The notes beneath the pieces were generated by a model that was not told the DNA's origin, did no database searches, and saw nothing but the letters and a program-made list of their open reading frames with translations. Shown in pieces: positions 17,376 to 27,006 of a DNA stretch of 64,000 nt. The translations under genes were made by a program, and so were the position numbers. Source of the stretch: Leptospirales bacterium (GTDB lineage Bacteria > Spirochaetota > Leptospiria > Leptospirales > Leptonemataceae); the NCBI GenBank assembly GCA_019694655.1, contig JAIBBN010000003.1, forward strand, positions 248,001 through 312,000, in the 5' to 3' direction. How positions within the stretch are numbered: position 1 is the first letter of the stretch; the number at the start of each line of letters is the position of its first letter.

Positions 17376-19316
17376 ATGAATGAAAAAAGTGATCTGATTT
17401 TTCGCAGTGTACTGGCCGGCGTGGTTGTGCTGATCTCCATTCTGCTGCTGCTGCCCAACTTCGCCACCCAGCAACTGGCCATCGCCTTTCGCAGTTACTA
17501 CCGCGATGCTGCGGGGCAGCGCGTTGAGGTAAGCGCCGCGGAGGTGCAGGATTTTGTTCAGGACCGCGAGAACGGTTTACGCCTCTACTTTCCCGGGGCG
17601 GAATGTCTCCCCGCCGCCGAAGGCGCCTATGGCGCCGAGCGGCGATGTGTGCTCAGCGGTCGCTTCATTACCAGCGCTCGTATCAATGAATTGGTTCAGG
17701 CCTTTCCGAACCTGATCGATGAACGGGATACGAAATTGCTGCCTCACTGGAGCGAGCGCCTGACCGGCTTCTGGACGGAACGCGGATTTCGCGATTTGCG
17801 CATCAAGCTTGGCCTGGACTTGCAGGGCGGTATGCGCGCCGTATTTCGCGCCGATTTTGAATCCTATCTGCAGCGGATTCGCGAAAAGAATGAGCCGGAA
17901 ATCCGCCGCGTCAGCGATCGTTTGTCACAGCCTGGCATTGACGCCGAAGAAAAGAAGGAACTCAGCAATCGCCTCGCCGTTTTACAGTCTGAATTGAATC
18001 TCGATGCCGGCCGTCGTCTGGAGCTGCTGCGTGAAGCAAAGACGATTATCGACAAGCGACTGGCCGCCCAGGGACTGACCGAGCCTGAGGTGCGCGCCCA
18101 ACCGGAGAGCGAGAGTATCGCCGTCGATATGCCGGGCGCCGCTAACTCTTCGGAGGTACTGGAACGTATCAAGGACACGACGACGGTTGAATATCGAATT
18201 GTAAACGACGACGCAACAAATCGGGTTAACAGTGCGCCGGAAAGCGCAGCCGCCCTGCGCAGTCTGCGCCAGATCTACGCCAGCGGTCGGGTCGACAGCT
18301 TTGAGGTGAATCAAATTCTGGCCGATACCGCAGCTAAGGCCGGCATCAAAGCGGACGAGGGTCGGCTCTTTTTGCTGTGGCGTCGTCCGCCAGGCATCGA
18401 GGGTCGGGCTGCCGTGCCGCTGGAATTTCGAGTTCTTGGACCGCCGGTGATGGACGGTTCGGATATGTCATACGCCGATGCGGCGGTTGGTCAAAATTCC
18501 GGCTACTACGAGATTCATTTTCGCCTGACCGCCGCCGGCGCGGAGCGGTTTGGCGACATTACTGCCCAGAACGTCAACAAGCAGCTGGCCATCCTGTGGG
18601 GCGATCGCGTAGTCTCCGATCCCAACATCAGAGGACCGATCTATGGCGGCAGCGGCCAGATCACCGGCGACTTTGATCAAGCCGAGGCCTCCGAAATTTC
18701 CGGAGTGATACGCGAGGGCGCATTGCCGATGCCGCTGGAAGTGATTTCGGTTTCCTTTGTCGGCCCAAGCCTGGGACAGGAGTCCATCGTCAACGGCGTC
18801 ATTTCCATTGTGCTGGGCTTCATCGTTGTAGTGCTTTTCATGCTCGGCTACTACAAGTGGTCAGGGGCCGTAGCGGTTGTGGCGCTTTTTCTGAACCTGG
18901 TAATTATGACGGCGGTGCTCAGTTTGCTTGGCTTTACGCTGACTCTGCCCGGATTTGCCGGCGCCATTCTGACCGTCGGTATGGCCGTCGATGCCAATGT
19001 AATCATCTATGAAAAGATCAAGGAAGACCTGCGCGCTGGCAAGGCAGCCTCGGTTGCCGTGGACAGCGGCTTCAAATCTTCGCTCTGGACGATTCTTGAT
19101 TCAAACATAACAACCTTGATCGCTGCCCTGGTGCTGTCGCGAAGCGAGGATGGGCCGATCATCGGCTTTGCCATCGTGCTTTTCTTTGGCCTGATTACTT
19201 CGATGTTTACGGCGCTCTTTGTATCCAGGCTGATCTTCAGCTGGATTCAGCAGTTGAGCGCTTTCCGCCGGCTCTCCATCGGCTACGGCTTTGCCCGCCA
19301 GGGAGGCGGAAGATGA
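17376..19316 (+). CDS. secD: Protein translocase subunit SecD
   Basis: SecD, with SecF, uses the proton gradient to help secretory proteins leave the SecYEG channel. The 646-residue protein has an N-terminal membrane helix (about 9-27) and the large periplasmic region beginning LGLDLQGGMRAVFRADF. The C-terminal six-helix RND-type domain contains LPGFAGAILTVGMAVDANVI. The chosen ATG at 17376 gives MNEKSDLIF and has GGAAGGA upstream. It overlaps secF by ATGA. Confidence 0.96.
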   Translation: MNEKSDLIFRSVLAGVVVLISILLLLPNFATQQLAIAFRSYYRDAAGQRVEVSAAEVQDFVQDRENGLRLYFPGAECLPAAEGAYGAERRCVLSGRFITSARINELVQAFPNLIDERDTKLLPHWSERLTGFWTERGFRDLRIKLGLDLQGGMRAVFRADFESYLQRIREKNEPEIRRVSDRLSQPGIDAEEKKELSNRLAVLQSELNLDAGRRLELLREAKTIIDKRLAAQGLTEPEVRAQPESESIAVDMPGAANSSEVLERIKDTTTVEYRIVNDDATNRVNSAPESAAALRSLRQIYASGRVDSFEVNQILADTAAKAGIKADEGRLFLLWRRPPGIEGRAAVPLEFRVLGPPVMDGSDMSYADAAVGQNSGYYEIHFRLTAAGAERFGDITAQNVNKQLAILWGDRVVSDPNIRGPIYGGSGQITGDFDQAEASEISGVIREGALPMPLEVISVSFVGPSLGQESIVNGVISIVLGFIVVVLFMLGYYKWSGAVAVVALFLNLVIMTAVLSLLGFTLTLPGFAGAILTVGMAVDANVIIYEKIKEDLRAGKAASVAVDSGFKSSLWTILDSNITTLIAALVLSRSEDGPIIGFAIVLFFGLITSMFTALFVSRLIFSWIQQLSAFRRLSIGYGFARQGGGR

Positions 19317-20302
19317 TCCAGTTCTCGCGCTTTCGTTTGCTGTTCATTCTGGTTTCAACAATTGGCATCGTTTCCTTGCTGGCAACGACCTATATCCATT
19401 TTGGCGGATTCAAGCAGTCGATCAGCTTCAATGGCGGCATTCGCTTCTCCATGATCCTTCCGGCTGGAATGAACAAGGATTCCCTGGAAGCGGCGTTCAC
19501 CAGGGCCGGTTACAAGCCTGATCAAGTGCGCGTGACGGATTTGATTGGCAATAAGTACGACGTGGAGCTGGGCCCGGCGCTGCGCGACCAGGTAGCAGCC
19601 CGTCTGAAGCAAGAAGAGCGAGAGCGCGATGCACAGGCCGAGATTTTGCGCCGCGCTGGCAAGCCGATCCCGGCGGAGCTGCGTCGCTCCTACAATGTGC
19701 TCGATGTGATCGAAAGCGCAGCGCTGGCCGAGCTCAAGCTGGAGCCTCAGGTCATTCAGTCGCGCGAAACGATCGCCGCGAGTTATGGCGAAAATCTGAC
19801 CGAAATGGCCATCGGGCTTCTGGGTTTCACCTTTGCCGGCATTGGCATCTATCTGACATTCCGATTCCGCTTCGCCTTTGCGCTGGGCGCCTCGCTGGCG
19901 CTGCTACACGACCTGTTCTTTACCATTGGATTTATTGGCGTGATGCGCATTGAGCCCAGTATTCCGGTACTGGCCGGCGTTTTGACGGTCATCGGCTATT
20001 CGATCAATGACACGATCGTGATTTTCGATCGTATTCGCGAGACAGCCGAGGACCACGCTCAGGCGACAGTCAAGGCGACTATGAACCTGGCAATTACCCA
20101 GACCCTGTCGCGAACGACGATCACCTCGCTGTTGACCCTGCTGGCGGTGCTGGCCCTGCTTCTGGGCGGCGCGCAGACGTTGATTGATTTTGGACTGGTG
20201 ATTGCCTTCGGCATTGTTGTTGGAACCTATTCGTCGATCTTCATTGCCGCCCACTTTGTTCAGTACTACGAAGAATTCCGGGCGCGCCTGCGGGGCGCCT
20301 GA
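19313..20302 (+). CDS. secF: Protein translocase subunit SecF
   Basis: SecF partners SecD in the membrane. The 329-residue protein has one N-terminal helix, the SINFNGG-like segment (SISFNGGIRFS), a periplasmic loop enlarged by about 40 charged residues (around 95-135), and five C-terminal helices. The segments LAGVLTVIGYSINDTIVIFDRIRE and TLSRTTITSLLTLLAVLALL are family signatures. It overlaps secD by four bases and ends 17 bp before ribD. Confidence 0.96.
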   Translation: MIQFSRFRLLFILVSTIGIVSLLATTYIHFGGFKQSISFNGGIRFSMILPAGMNKDSLEAAFTRAGYKPDQVRVTDLIGNKYDVELGPALRDQVAARLKQEERERDAQAEILRRAGKPIPAELRRSYNVLDVIESAALAELKLEPQVIQSRETIAASYGENLTEMAIGLLGFTFAGIGIYLTFRFRFAFALGASLALLHDLFFTIGFIGVMRIEPSIPVLAGVLTVIGYSINDTIVIFDRIRETAEDHAQATVKATMNLAITQTLSRTTITSLLTLLAVLALLLGGAQTLIDFGLVIAFGIVVGTYSSIFIAAHFVQYYEEFRARLRGA

Positions 20303-20319
20303 TCGCACTGCGGCTACTA

Positions 20320-21519
20320 TTGCAGACCGCGCTGCAGGAGCTGGCGCGGCAGTCGCTGCTGGCCATGGGAAGAAGCGCGCCCAACCCGCCGGTGGCGGCG
20401 GTTGTGTTGGAGCGTTGCGGCAGATCCTGGTCCCAGGCTGCAGCCGGCGCGACCGAGCCGCCTGGCAGTCGCCATGCCGAGATTGTCGCGCTGGATCGTC
20501 TGACTGCACACAGGCCGCCGTTTGGTGCAGAGCCTGATGCGCTGCGCATGTATGTGACCCTCGAACCCTGCACGCACACCGGCCGGACGCCGCCCTGCAC
20601 GCGTCGCATCCTCGCCACGGACGCTCTCCATACGCTGCGCGCCGGCTGCCGCGACGCAAGCCTCGCGATTTCCGGCATCGAGCAGCTGCAAAGCGCTGGT
20701 CGCCGCGCCGCTATCTGGCCGCCCCTGGCGCGACTGGCCGACGACTTCCTGGCCGGATTTGTTTCGCGCAGCAGCGGGCAGGGGCCGCGCCTGCATCTCA
20801 AAGCGGCGATCGATAGCGCCGGTCGCATGGGCAGACGCAGCGCCAGGCAGAGGATCAGCGGGCCGGCAGCTACGGCCTTCGTACATGCCCTGCGCTCCAG
20901 AATGGATGCTGTGGTCGTCGGTCCCGGCACAATTGTTTACGATCGTCCGCAGCTCAACGTACGCTCTGCTGATGCGGAGGCTCTAAGCCAGGCGGCCGAA
21001 GGCGCAAGATCCGGTCGCGATTGGCTGAGCGCTTCGATTGTGGCGCACTGTGCGATGCTGCTTCAGTCGCCGCTCCAGCAACCGCGTCGCTTCTTCTTGC
21101 TTGGCGATTTTTTTCAAGATGCCGCCGTCTGGCTGCGCATGCAGGCGGCATTGCCTGGGCCAGCGCCGCACTATGCGCTGCTGGAAAACGGCGATCGGCG
21201 CTGGCTGACGCTGGCCGCCGACTGCTCTACTTTGCCAGCGGTGCGCGATGCGCAATTCCCTGCCGCCTTGCGCTCCTGGCTGACGGCGGCCGGCTGCAAT
21301 GATGCGCTGATCGAATGTGGACCGGGTCTGCTGCGCGCCCTGCGGCCTTCCATGCAGCGCTGCGATCGGCTGCTTCTGCTGGAATCAAGGCTGGTCGCTG
21401 ATCCTGGGCCTGAGGCCGATGCCATCTACGCGCCTCGGGAAATGCTGGAGGGCCTGCGCCGCTTTGCGGATGTTCGCTGGCGGGAAGACGAGTTGAGTCT
21501 CTGGCATGTCGCTGACTGA
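20320..21519 (+). CDS. ribD: Bifunctional riboflavin biosynthesis protein RibD (deaminase/reductase)
   Basis: RibD deaminates and then reduces the pyrimidine intermediate of riboflavin synthesis. The N-terminal deaminase domain has the zinc site H52-A53-E54 and TLEPCTHTGRTPPCT (C84, C93). The C-terminal reductase domain begins near LHLKAAIDSAGRMG. About 399 residues. The likely start is TTG at 20320, 17 bp after secF; no ATG or GTG gives the conserved N-terminus. The 3' end overlaps pcrA by 14 bp. No other rib gene is in the window. The reductase half is more divergent than the deaminase half. Confidence 0.86.
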   Translation: MQTALQELARQSLLAMGRSAPNPPVAAVVLERCGRSWSQAAAGATEPPGSRHAEIVALDRLTAHRPPFGAEPDALRMYVTLEPCTHTGRTPPCTRRILATDALHTLRAGCRDASLAISGIEQLQSAGRRAAIWPPLARLADDFLAGFVSRSSGQGPRLHLKAAIDSAGRMGRRSARQRISGPAATAFVHALRSRMDAVVVGPGTIVYDRPQLNVRSADAEALSQAAEGARSGRDWLSASIVAHCAMLLQSPLQQPRRFFLLGDFFQDAAVWLRMQAALPGPAPHYALLENGDRRWLTLAADCSTLPAVRDAQFPAALRSWLTAAGCNDALIECGPGLLRALRPSMQRCDRLLLLESRLVADPGPEADAIYAPREMLEGLRRFADVRWREDELSLWHVAD

Positions 21520-23791
21520 GAAAATCAAAGCGGAGCTAATCCGCGGACTGAATGATGTCCAACGCGCCGCTGTAGAACACGGCGAGGGGCCGCTGTTGAT
21601 AGTTGCCGGCGCCGGCTCCGGCAAGACGCGAGTCATCACACATCGCATCGCCTATCTGGCGCGCATCCACAATGTCGCGCCCTGGCGGATTGTAGCGGTA
21701 ACCTTTACTAACAAGGCAGCCGGCGAGATGCGCGAACGCCTGGCCTCGATCATGGGGCCAATGGCCGAAAATGTCTTTGTACGCACCTTCCACTCCCTGG
21801 GCCTCTATCTGATCAGTCGCAACGCCGATCGCCTGGGTCTGAAGTCATCCTTTAGCGTTCTCGACCAATCCGCGCAGACCACGCTGCTCAAGACGGTGAT
21901 GAAAGATCTCAAAATGAACGACGGAGGATTGACGCCGCAGGCGGCGGCCCAGGCTATCAATCGCGCCCGCGACGCCTACCAGTCCCCGGAAGACGGCGGG
22001 ACCGACGCCTTTTATGGATCGCGCATTGCCGAGATCTATCGCGAATATCGCAAGCGGCTGCGTGCAGCAAACGCCGTGGACTTCGGCGATCTGCAGTATG
22101 AAGCGGTACGACTTCTGGAGCAACATGAGGACCTTCTGGCCTACTATCAAAATCTCTGGCGCTATCTGCTGATTGATGAATACCAGGATACAAATCGCGT
22201 GCAGTACCTGCTGGGTCGGATGCTGGCAGCGTCGCGGCCTAACATACTGGCCGTCGGCGACGATGATCAATCGATCTATTCCTGGCGCGGCGCAGACATC
22301 AGCAATATTCTGAATTTTCAGAAGGACTATCCTTCAGCGCGCTTGTTACGCTTGGAGGAGAACTACCGCAGCACCCCCGAGATCCTGCGGGCCGCTTCGA
22401 CGCTGATCGCGCACAATCGACAGCGTCATGAGAAAACGCTTTATACGCAGCGCGAGTCCGGAGATCGACTGCGCTACCAGAGCTACGAGGACGAGGAAGG
22501 AGAGGCGCGGGCGATTGTCAGCATGTTGCGAAGTTTACGCTCGCAGGGCCGCGCCTACCGCGAGATGGCGGTCTTTTACCGAACCAACGCCCAGTCGCGC
22601 GCATTGGAAAAGTCGCTGCAGGATGACAACATTCCCTACGTTCTGGTTGGCGACATTCGTTTTTATGAACGCAAGGAGATCAAGGACTTGTTGGCCTACC
22701 TTTCGGTCGCAGTCAATCCGGCAGACGACCTCAGCCTGGAGCGCATCCTGAATACGCCGCCGCGGGGCGCCGGTGAAACCACGCTCGACAAATTGCGCGC
22801 CTTTGCCGCGCGCGAGGGACTTTCGTTGCTGGCAGCGCTGGGGCGCGTTGGCGAGCTGCCCGGCATTCGCGCCGCTGGCAAGCTTGTAGCGCTGTCACGT
22901 CGCTTTGCAGACTGGACCCAGGCCGCAGGCGATCCCGCGCTGGAGGCCCCGGCCAGCCTCGCCGAACGAATCCTGCGCGAAAGCGGCTACGAGGAATGGC
23001 TGGAAAACGATAGCAGCCATGACGCTCCGGGCCGCCTGGAAAACCTGCGCGAATTTCTGGCCGGCGTAGAACGCTTTCAAAAGGACTGGCTGGCCACGCC
23101 GCAACTGGTGCAAGATCAGAACGTTGATCCGGCATCCTTCGTTCCCGATCAGGCGCGCCAGTCGCCGCCGATGCTTCGCGACTACCTGCAGCGCATCGCT
23201 CTGTATACCTCCGATGTGGAAGGCCGTAGTGCAGACGGAGGTGAGAGCGTTTTCTTGATGACTTTGCATAATGCCAAGGGTCTGGAATTTCCTGTGGTTT
23301 TCATTGCCGGCCTGGAAGAGGGCTACATTCCACATGCCCTGGCGGTGGAGGAGGGCGGCTTAGAGGAAGAACGTCGCCTGCTCTATGTAGGGCTGACGCG
23401 AGCGCGCGAACAACTCTTCCTGAGCGGCGCCCGGCGACGCCTGGTCTTTGGCGGCTACGAAAACAGAGCGACATCGCGTTTCTTGCGCGAAGTGGATAGT
23501 AGGGTCTTCGTATCACGACCCGGACTGGAAGAGTTGCACTCCTCGCCGCCGGAAGGACCGCCGCGCGCTGCAGCGGGCGGCACAATGCACTGGCGGGGCA
23601 AGAGCCAACAACGCACGGACCTGCGTCAGTATCGCGTCGGCGAGCGCGTCGTCCACCAGCGCTATGGTCCGGGGGCCATTCTCAGCGCCGAAGCGGCGCC
23701 GGTTGGCCAGAAGGTCTGCATACTGTTTGACGCGGAGCAGCGTGAGCGCTATTTTCTGACCGCTTACACGCCGCTGCGGCCGGAAAAGTGA
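21506..23791 (+). CDS. pcrA: ATP-dependent DNA helicase PcrA/UvrD
   Basis: A superfamily 1A 3'-5' helicase for repair and plasmid or replication-fork maintenance. The 761-residue protein has Walker A AGAGSGKT at 34-41, the TFTNKAAGEM motif Ia, DEYQDTNRVQY (motif II), GDDDQSIYSWRGA (motif III), and LEENYRS (motif IV). TLHNAKGLEFPVVFI (motif V) and VGLTRAREQLFL (motif VI) complete the set. The C-terminus (VGERVVHQRYGPGAIL) resembles the PcrA RNA-polymerase-binding Tudor-like tail. The start codon lies inside the end of ribD, implying coupled translation. Confidence 0.95.
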   Translation: MSLTEKIKAELIRGLNDVQRAAVEHGEGPLLIVAGAGSGKTRVITHRIAYLARIHNVAPWRIVAVTFTNKAAGEMRERLASIMGPMAENVFVRTFHSLGLYLISRNADRLGLKSSFSVLDQSAQTTLLKTVMKDLKMNDGGLTPQAAAQAINRARDAYQSPEDGGTDAFYGSRIAEIYREYRKRLRAANAVDFGDLQYEAVRLLEQHEDLLAYYQNLWRYLLIDEYQDTNRVQYLLGRMLAASRPNILAVGDDDQSIYSWRGADISNILNFQKDYPSARLLRLEENYRSTPEILRAASTLIAHNRQRHEKTLYTQRESGDRLRYQSYEDEEGEARAIVSMLRSLRSQGRAYREMAVFYRTNAQSRALEKSLQDDNIPYVLVGDIRFYERKEIKDLLAYLSVAVNPADDLSLERILNTPPRGAGETTLDKLRAFAAREGLSLLAALGRVGELPGIRAAGKLVALSRRFADWTQAAGDPALEAPASLAERILRESGYEEWLENDSSHDAPGRLENLREFLAGVERFQKDWLATPQLVQDQNVDPASFVPDQARQSPPMLRDYLQRIALYTSDVEGRSADGGESVFLMTLHNAKGLEFPVVFIAGLEEGYIPHALAVEEGGLEEERRLLYVGLTRAREQLFLSGARRRLVFGGYENRATSRFLREVDSRVFVSRPGLEELHSSPPEGPPRAAAGGTMHWRGKSQQRTDLRQYRVGERVVHQRYGPGAILSAEAAPVGQKVCILFDAEQRERYFLTAYTPLRPEK

Positions 23792-23849
23792 CGGCGAGGC
23801 GTAAACAGCGCAGGCCGTGGCGCCGAAATACTGATAGCGAGGGAATCGA

Positions 23850-24290
23850 ATGAAGGCGTTGCTATCTCTGCTGCTTGGCCTGACGGCCCTGGTCCCTGCG
23901 GCCCTGCTGGCTGGCCCGACCGAGGGCATTCGGCAGGAATTCCGGAGGGTGGAAGAGGCAATCCGCAACCAGCGGACCTCGCCGGAAATGCGCCTGCGTA
24001 CGCTTGAAGAAAACCTGACTCGCGCGGTTCGGGCCGCAGTGTTGCGTCACTACTACGCCAAACGAAGCGAATACCTCAACGGCCTGAGCGCCGCGACCAT
24101 CCAGTACGAAGCCCTGCCGGCCAGCGCTGGCGGACCAAGTATGATCTACTACGTGAAGTATCGCAACTTCCTGCTGCAATTGCACTACGCTATCGATCCA
24201 CAGGAATTCATCCAATCGCCCACCAATGAAAAGTTTCTGGAGTCGCCGGGCGACGACTCTCACAGCGCTCCGACCAACCCGGGCGGCTGA
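23850..24290 (+). CDS. Small exported protein of unknown function
   Basis: A 146-residue protein with a signal peptide (residues 1-21, LLSLLLGLTALVPAALLAG). The mature part begins with a charged helical stretch (about 27-70, GIRQEFRRVEEAIRNQRTS) and then a more hydrophobic region (YYVKYRNFLLQLHYAI). It ends in an acidic/Ser/Pro tail. A GAGGGA Shine-Dalgarno sequence precedes the ATG at 23850. No known family was recognised. It sits between pcrA and the cysQ-like gene on the same strand. Confidence 0.72.
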   Translation: MKALLSLLLGLTALVPAALLAGPTEGIRQEFRRVEEAIRNQRTSPEMRLRTLEENLTRAVRAAVLRHYYAKRSEYLNGLSAATIQYEALPASAGGPSMIYYVKYRNFLLQLHYAIDPQEFIQSPTNEKFLESPGDDSHSAPTNPGG

Positions 24291-24298
24291 TTGCAGCC

Positions 24299-25210
24299 TT
24301 GAGCGTCGGGCTCTCAGCATTGCAACCTGGCCTGTTGCGCGCCGCGCTTGCTGCGGCGCTGGGCGCTTTAAGCGTTCAGCGCAGTGGAAGGCTGGATGTT
24401 CGTCAGAAAGAAGACGCCACGCCGGTGACGCGCGCCGATCTTTTGGCCAATTCGATATTGCGCGAGGCCCTTGGCGCCCTCCTGCCGGAAGCAGCCTGGC
24501 TCTCGGAAGAGTCTCACGATGACCTTGATCGGTTGCAGCACAAGCAGGCATGGATTGTCGATCCGATCGATGGTACGCGCGAATTCGCTTCCGGCGTCGC
24601 GGAGTATTCCGTTTCCATTGGTCTGGCTGTTGGCGGCGAAGCCCGTTTGGGTTGCGTGGCGCTGCCTGCCGATGGTCGCATCTTGATTGGCGGCCCGGGG
24701 CTGGGACTCTGTGACTGGCGCTTTGATGCCAATCAGGCGCTGCCAGCGCAGGCTGCAGCGTATTCTCCGGCGGATTGGCTGCATCAGGCCCATGCACTGG
24801 AACTACAGATGACGGCGCTGCCATCGCCCGCAACGCCGGCCTTGCCGCAGGCGCGGATGATGGTCTCACGATCGGAGATGGATCGCGGCGTCTACAATGC
24901 TTTGCAGGGCCGGGTGCAGGTTGTTGCCACCGGCTCCATTGCTCGCAAGCTGGCCTTGCTGGCTGCTGGCCAGTGCGACGTTGTGCTCAGTCTATTTCCC
25001 AAGAGCGAGTGGGACATCTGCGGAGGCGCGGCCTTGATTGGCGCTCGCGAGGGCTGGCGCATGATTGATCTGGAGCGGCGTCAGCCAACGCAATTCAATG
25101 CCCCCTCGGTGCGCAGCTATGGGCTTTGCGCCGGCCCGGCATTGCTGGTGGAAAGCGTACTGCGTCTGGCCGACGATCTGGGACTGAAGTTGCGTCGCAG
25201 CTACGATTGA
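24299..25210 (+). CDS. Inositol-phosphatase-family 3'(2'),5'-bisphosphate nucleotidase, CysQ-like
   Basis: CysQ hydrolyses PAP, a by-product of sulfate assimilation; related enzymes act on inositol phosphates. The Li-sensitive phosphatase signature is clear: E70-E71 in the metal loop, WIVDPIDGTREF at 85-96 (metal-binding Asp residues) and the second signature SEWDICGGAALIGA near residue 240. 303 residues. The start codon appears to be TTG at 24299, 8 bp after the preceding gene, and is uncertain. The T-R-E-F variant after DG is typical of CysQ rather than SuhB, but substrate choice cannot be proven from sequence. Confidence 0.8.
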   Translation: MSVGLSALQPGLLRAALAAALGALSVQRSGRLDVRQKEDATPVTRADLLANSILREALGALLPEAAWLSEESHDDLDRLQHKQAWIVDPIDGTREFASGVAEYSVSIGLAVGGEARLGCVALPADGRILIGGPGLGLCDWRFDANQALPAQAAAYSPADWLHQAHALELQMTALPSPATPALPQARMMVSRSEMDRGVYNALQGRVQVVATGSIARKLALLAAGQCDVVLSLFPKSEWDICGGAALIGAREGWRMIDLERRQPTQFNAPSVRSYGLCAGPALLVESVLRLADDLGLKLRRSYD

Positions 25211-25255
25211 TTTTCGATTGCCAGCGCACCGACTTGCTGGGGTGCTAACGGTGCG

Positions 25256-25480
25256 ATGAGCGAAGTCCGCAAATTGCATCAGGAGCGGCTGCTTGATCAG
25301 GCCATGGAGAAATCACGCCCGGTAACGGCCTTTCTGAAAAACGGCGTTCAGGTGAAGGGCAAGGTGCTGGCTCACGACAATTTTACGATTTTACTGGATA
25401 CCGAGCGCAATTTGACGCTGGTCTACAAGCATTCCATTACCAGTCTTTTCCCGGTGCGCTTTGCGGCGCCGCGTAGATGA
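25256..25480 (+). CDS. hfq: RNA chaperone Hfq
   Basis: Hfq is the hexameric Sm-like protein that pairs small RNAs with mRNAs. The 74-residue protein has the Sm1 motif (RPVTAFLKNGVQVKGKVLAHD) and the Sm2 motif LVYKHSITSLFP, with the Tyr-Lys-His triad for proximal-face RNA binding. Gln9 aligns with E. coli Gln8, while the usual Asp9 is Glu. The C-terminal tail found in enterobacteria is absent. The ATG at 25256 lies in a 45-bp gap after the cysQ-like gene, and the stop overlaps the next gene by ATGA. Confidence 0.87.
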   Translation: MSEVRKLHQERLLDQAMEKSRPVTAFLKNGVQVKGKVLAHDNFTILLDTERNLTLVYKHSITSLFPVRFAAPRR

Positions 25481-26628
25481 AGCGTATAGTAGTAGGCGTC
25501 GATGCCCGCCCGCTGACCTCGCCCACTTCAGGCGTAGCGCGCGTCATCGCGCAAACCATTCGTCATTTTCCGGATCGCGATCGTTTTCGATTCCGGCTGT
25601 ATGCCAGCGCGCCAGCGCATCCTGATTTTGCAGAGCTAACGGCTTCGCCGCTGGTTGAATGGGTGCAGGGCGGCGGTCCGCTGGCTTCGCGCGCCGGACT
25701 CTGGTTCAATGCGGCGCTTCCTCTGGAATTGCATCGACGCCCGGTGGACGTTTTCTGGGGCTCACAACAGGTTACTCCGCCGTTCTTGCCTCGCGCCTTG
25801 CCGGTGGTGTTGACCTTCTACGATCTGGTGCTGGAATTCTTTCCGGAAACGATGCGCCGACTGGCGCGCCTGCAGCAGCGCGCTGTGATTCGGATGAGCA
25901 TCAAGCGCGCGGACCGGATCTATTCAATCTCGGAGCAGACCAATCGCGACATGCAGCGTATCTACGGCTTCCCCGCCGGGCGCGCCGCAGCGGCCCTGCT
26001 GGGCTATGAACCGCCGCCGAATCTCAGTCCGCTGGTCCGTCGCGAGATTCGCCGGGAGCTGGCGCGGCGCCTTGGATTTGCTCTGGATCGAAATTTTATA
26101 CTGGCCGTGTCCACGATTGAACCGCGGAAGAACTATGAGGTCTTGCTGAAGGGCTGGCAGAGTTATCGCCAACGGCTGAAGAAGAAGGCCCTGCCACTGG
26201 TGATTGTCGGTCGGCGCGGTTGGGAGCGTCCTGAGTTTTACGCCGAGCTCGATGGCGCCATTGCCCGGACCGGACAGTTGCATGTTCTGCAGGGACTTTC
26301 CGATCGACTGGTCGAAGAACTCTATCGCAGCGCGGCGATGTTTTGCATCCCCTCGCGCTATGAAGGCTTCGGGCTTTCGCTGCTGGAGGCTTTGTGCTTC
26401 GGCCTGCCAGCGCTGGCCAGCGATCTGCCCTGCTTTCATGAGATTGCCGGAAAAAAGGCCCGCTATCATTCTCCCGATGATGTTCAGTCCTGGACCGCTT
26501 CGCTGACGGAAGAAACCCTTGCCCAGCGCAAGCACGGCTTCAAGCCAGTGAAGTTCAGAGCGGAACGCTGGAGCTGGGAGCGGACGGCCGCAATCTATCG
26601 CGACGCCTTTACTGAACTCACTTCCTGA
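25477..26628 (+). CDS. Glycosyltransferase family 4 protein
   Basis: A GT-B fold retaining glycosyltransferase, 383 residues, probably acting on lipopolysaccharide or another envelope polysaccharide. The start MKRIVVGVDARPLTSPTSGVAR has the GT4 acceptor-loop pattern. The C-terminal domain contains VSTIEPRKNYEVLLKGW, GLSDRLVEELYRSA and the E-x7-E motif EGFGLSLLEA. Donor and acceptor sugars cannot be predicted. It overlaps hfq by four bases and runs 34 bp into the convergent bactofilin gene. Confidence 0.88.
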   Translation: MKRIVVGVDARPLTSPTSGVARVIAQTIRHFPDRDRFRFRLYASAPAHPDFAELTASPLVEWVQGGGPLASRAGLWFNAALPLELHRRPVDVFWGSQQVTPPFLPRALPVVLTFYDLVLEFFPETMRRLARLQQRAVIRMSIKRADRIYSISEQTNRDMQRIYGFPAGRAAAALLGYEPPPNLSPLVRREIRRELARRLGFALDRNFILAVSTIEPRKNYEVLLKGWQSYRQRLKKKALPLVIVGRRGWERPEFYAELDGAIARTGQLHVLQGLSDRLVEELYRSAAMFCIPSRYEGFGLSLLEALCFGLPALASDLPCFHEIAGKKARYHSPDDVQSWTASLTEETLAQRKHGFKPVKFRAERWSWERTAAIYRDAFTELTS

Positions 26629-26990
26629 GGGGAAATCATTTCGCAGTTGCCGTCGAAGACAACGCCATCTGCAATTTGTAGCTTTGCCGTGCGGATGTTA
26701 CCGTGCACCCTTCCGCTGGCCAGCATCTCCAGACGATTGCGCGCCTCAATGTTGCCATAAACCTGGCCGCCAACGACCACGGCGCCGGCGCGAATATTGG
26801 CGCGCACTATTGCTGTCTCTCCAATCAACAGAACGCCATCGGTGATGATCTCACCCTGGAATTCGCCATTGATTTGCAGCGGGCGCTTGAATTCCAGCAC
26901 GCCTTCAAAGCTGGTTTCCCTGCCGAGGACCGTCGAAACGACGCCGCCCTCGGTAATTTCCATAAGCAGGTTATCTTTCTTTTTGGCCAT
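26595..26990 (-). CDS. Bactofilin family cytoskeletal protein
   Basis: Bactofilins polymerise without nucleotide into filaments that position envelope enzymes. The 131-residue protein has a short N-terminal tail, then a repetitive right-handed beta-helix signature (FEGVLEFKRPLQINGEFQGE, GAVVVGGQVYGNIEARNRLE, GRVHGNIRTAKLQIADGVVF). In Leptospira a bactofilin has been linked to helical cell shape. It is the last gene of a minus-strand run, downstream of the mini-TPR gene by 16 bp. Its 3' end overlaps the convergent glycosyltransferase. Confidence 0.92.
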   Translation of the reverse strand: MAKKKDNLLMEITEGGVVSTVLGRETSFEGVLEFKRPLQINGEFQGEIITDGVLLIGETAIVRANIRAGAVVVGGQVYGNIEARNRLEMLASGRVHGNIRTAKLQIADGVVFDGNCEMISPQEVSSVKASR

Positions 26991-27006
26991 CGATGCCCGT
27001 ATCCAA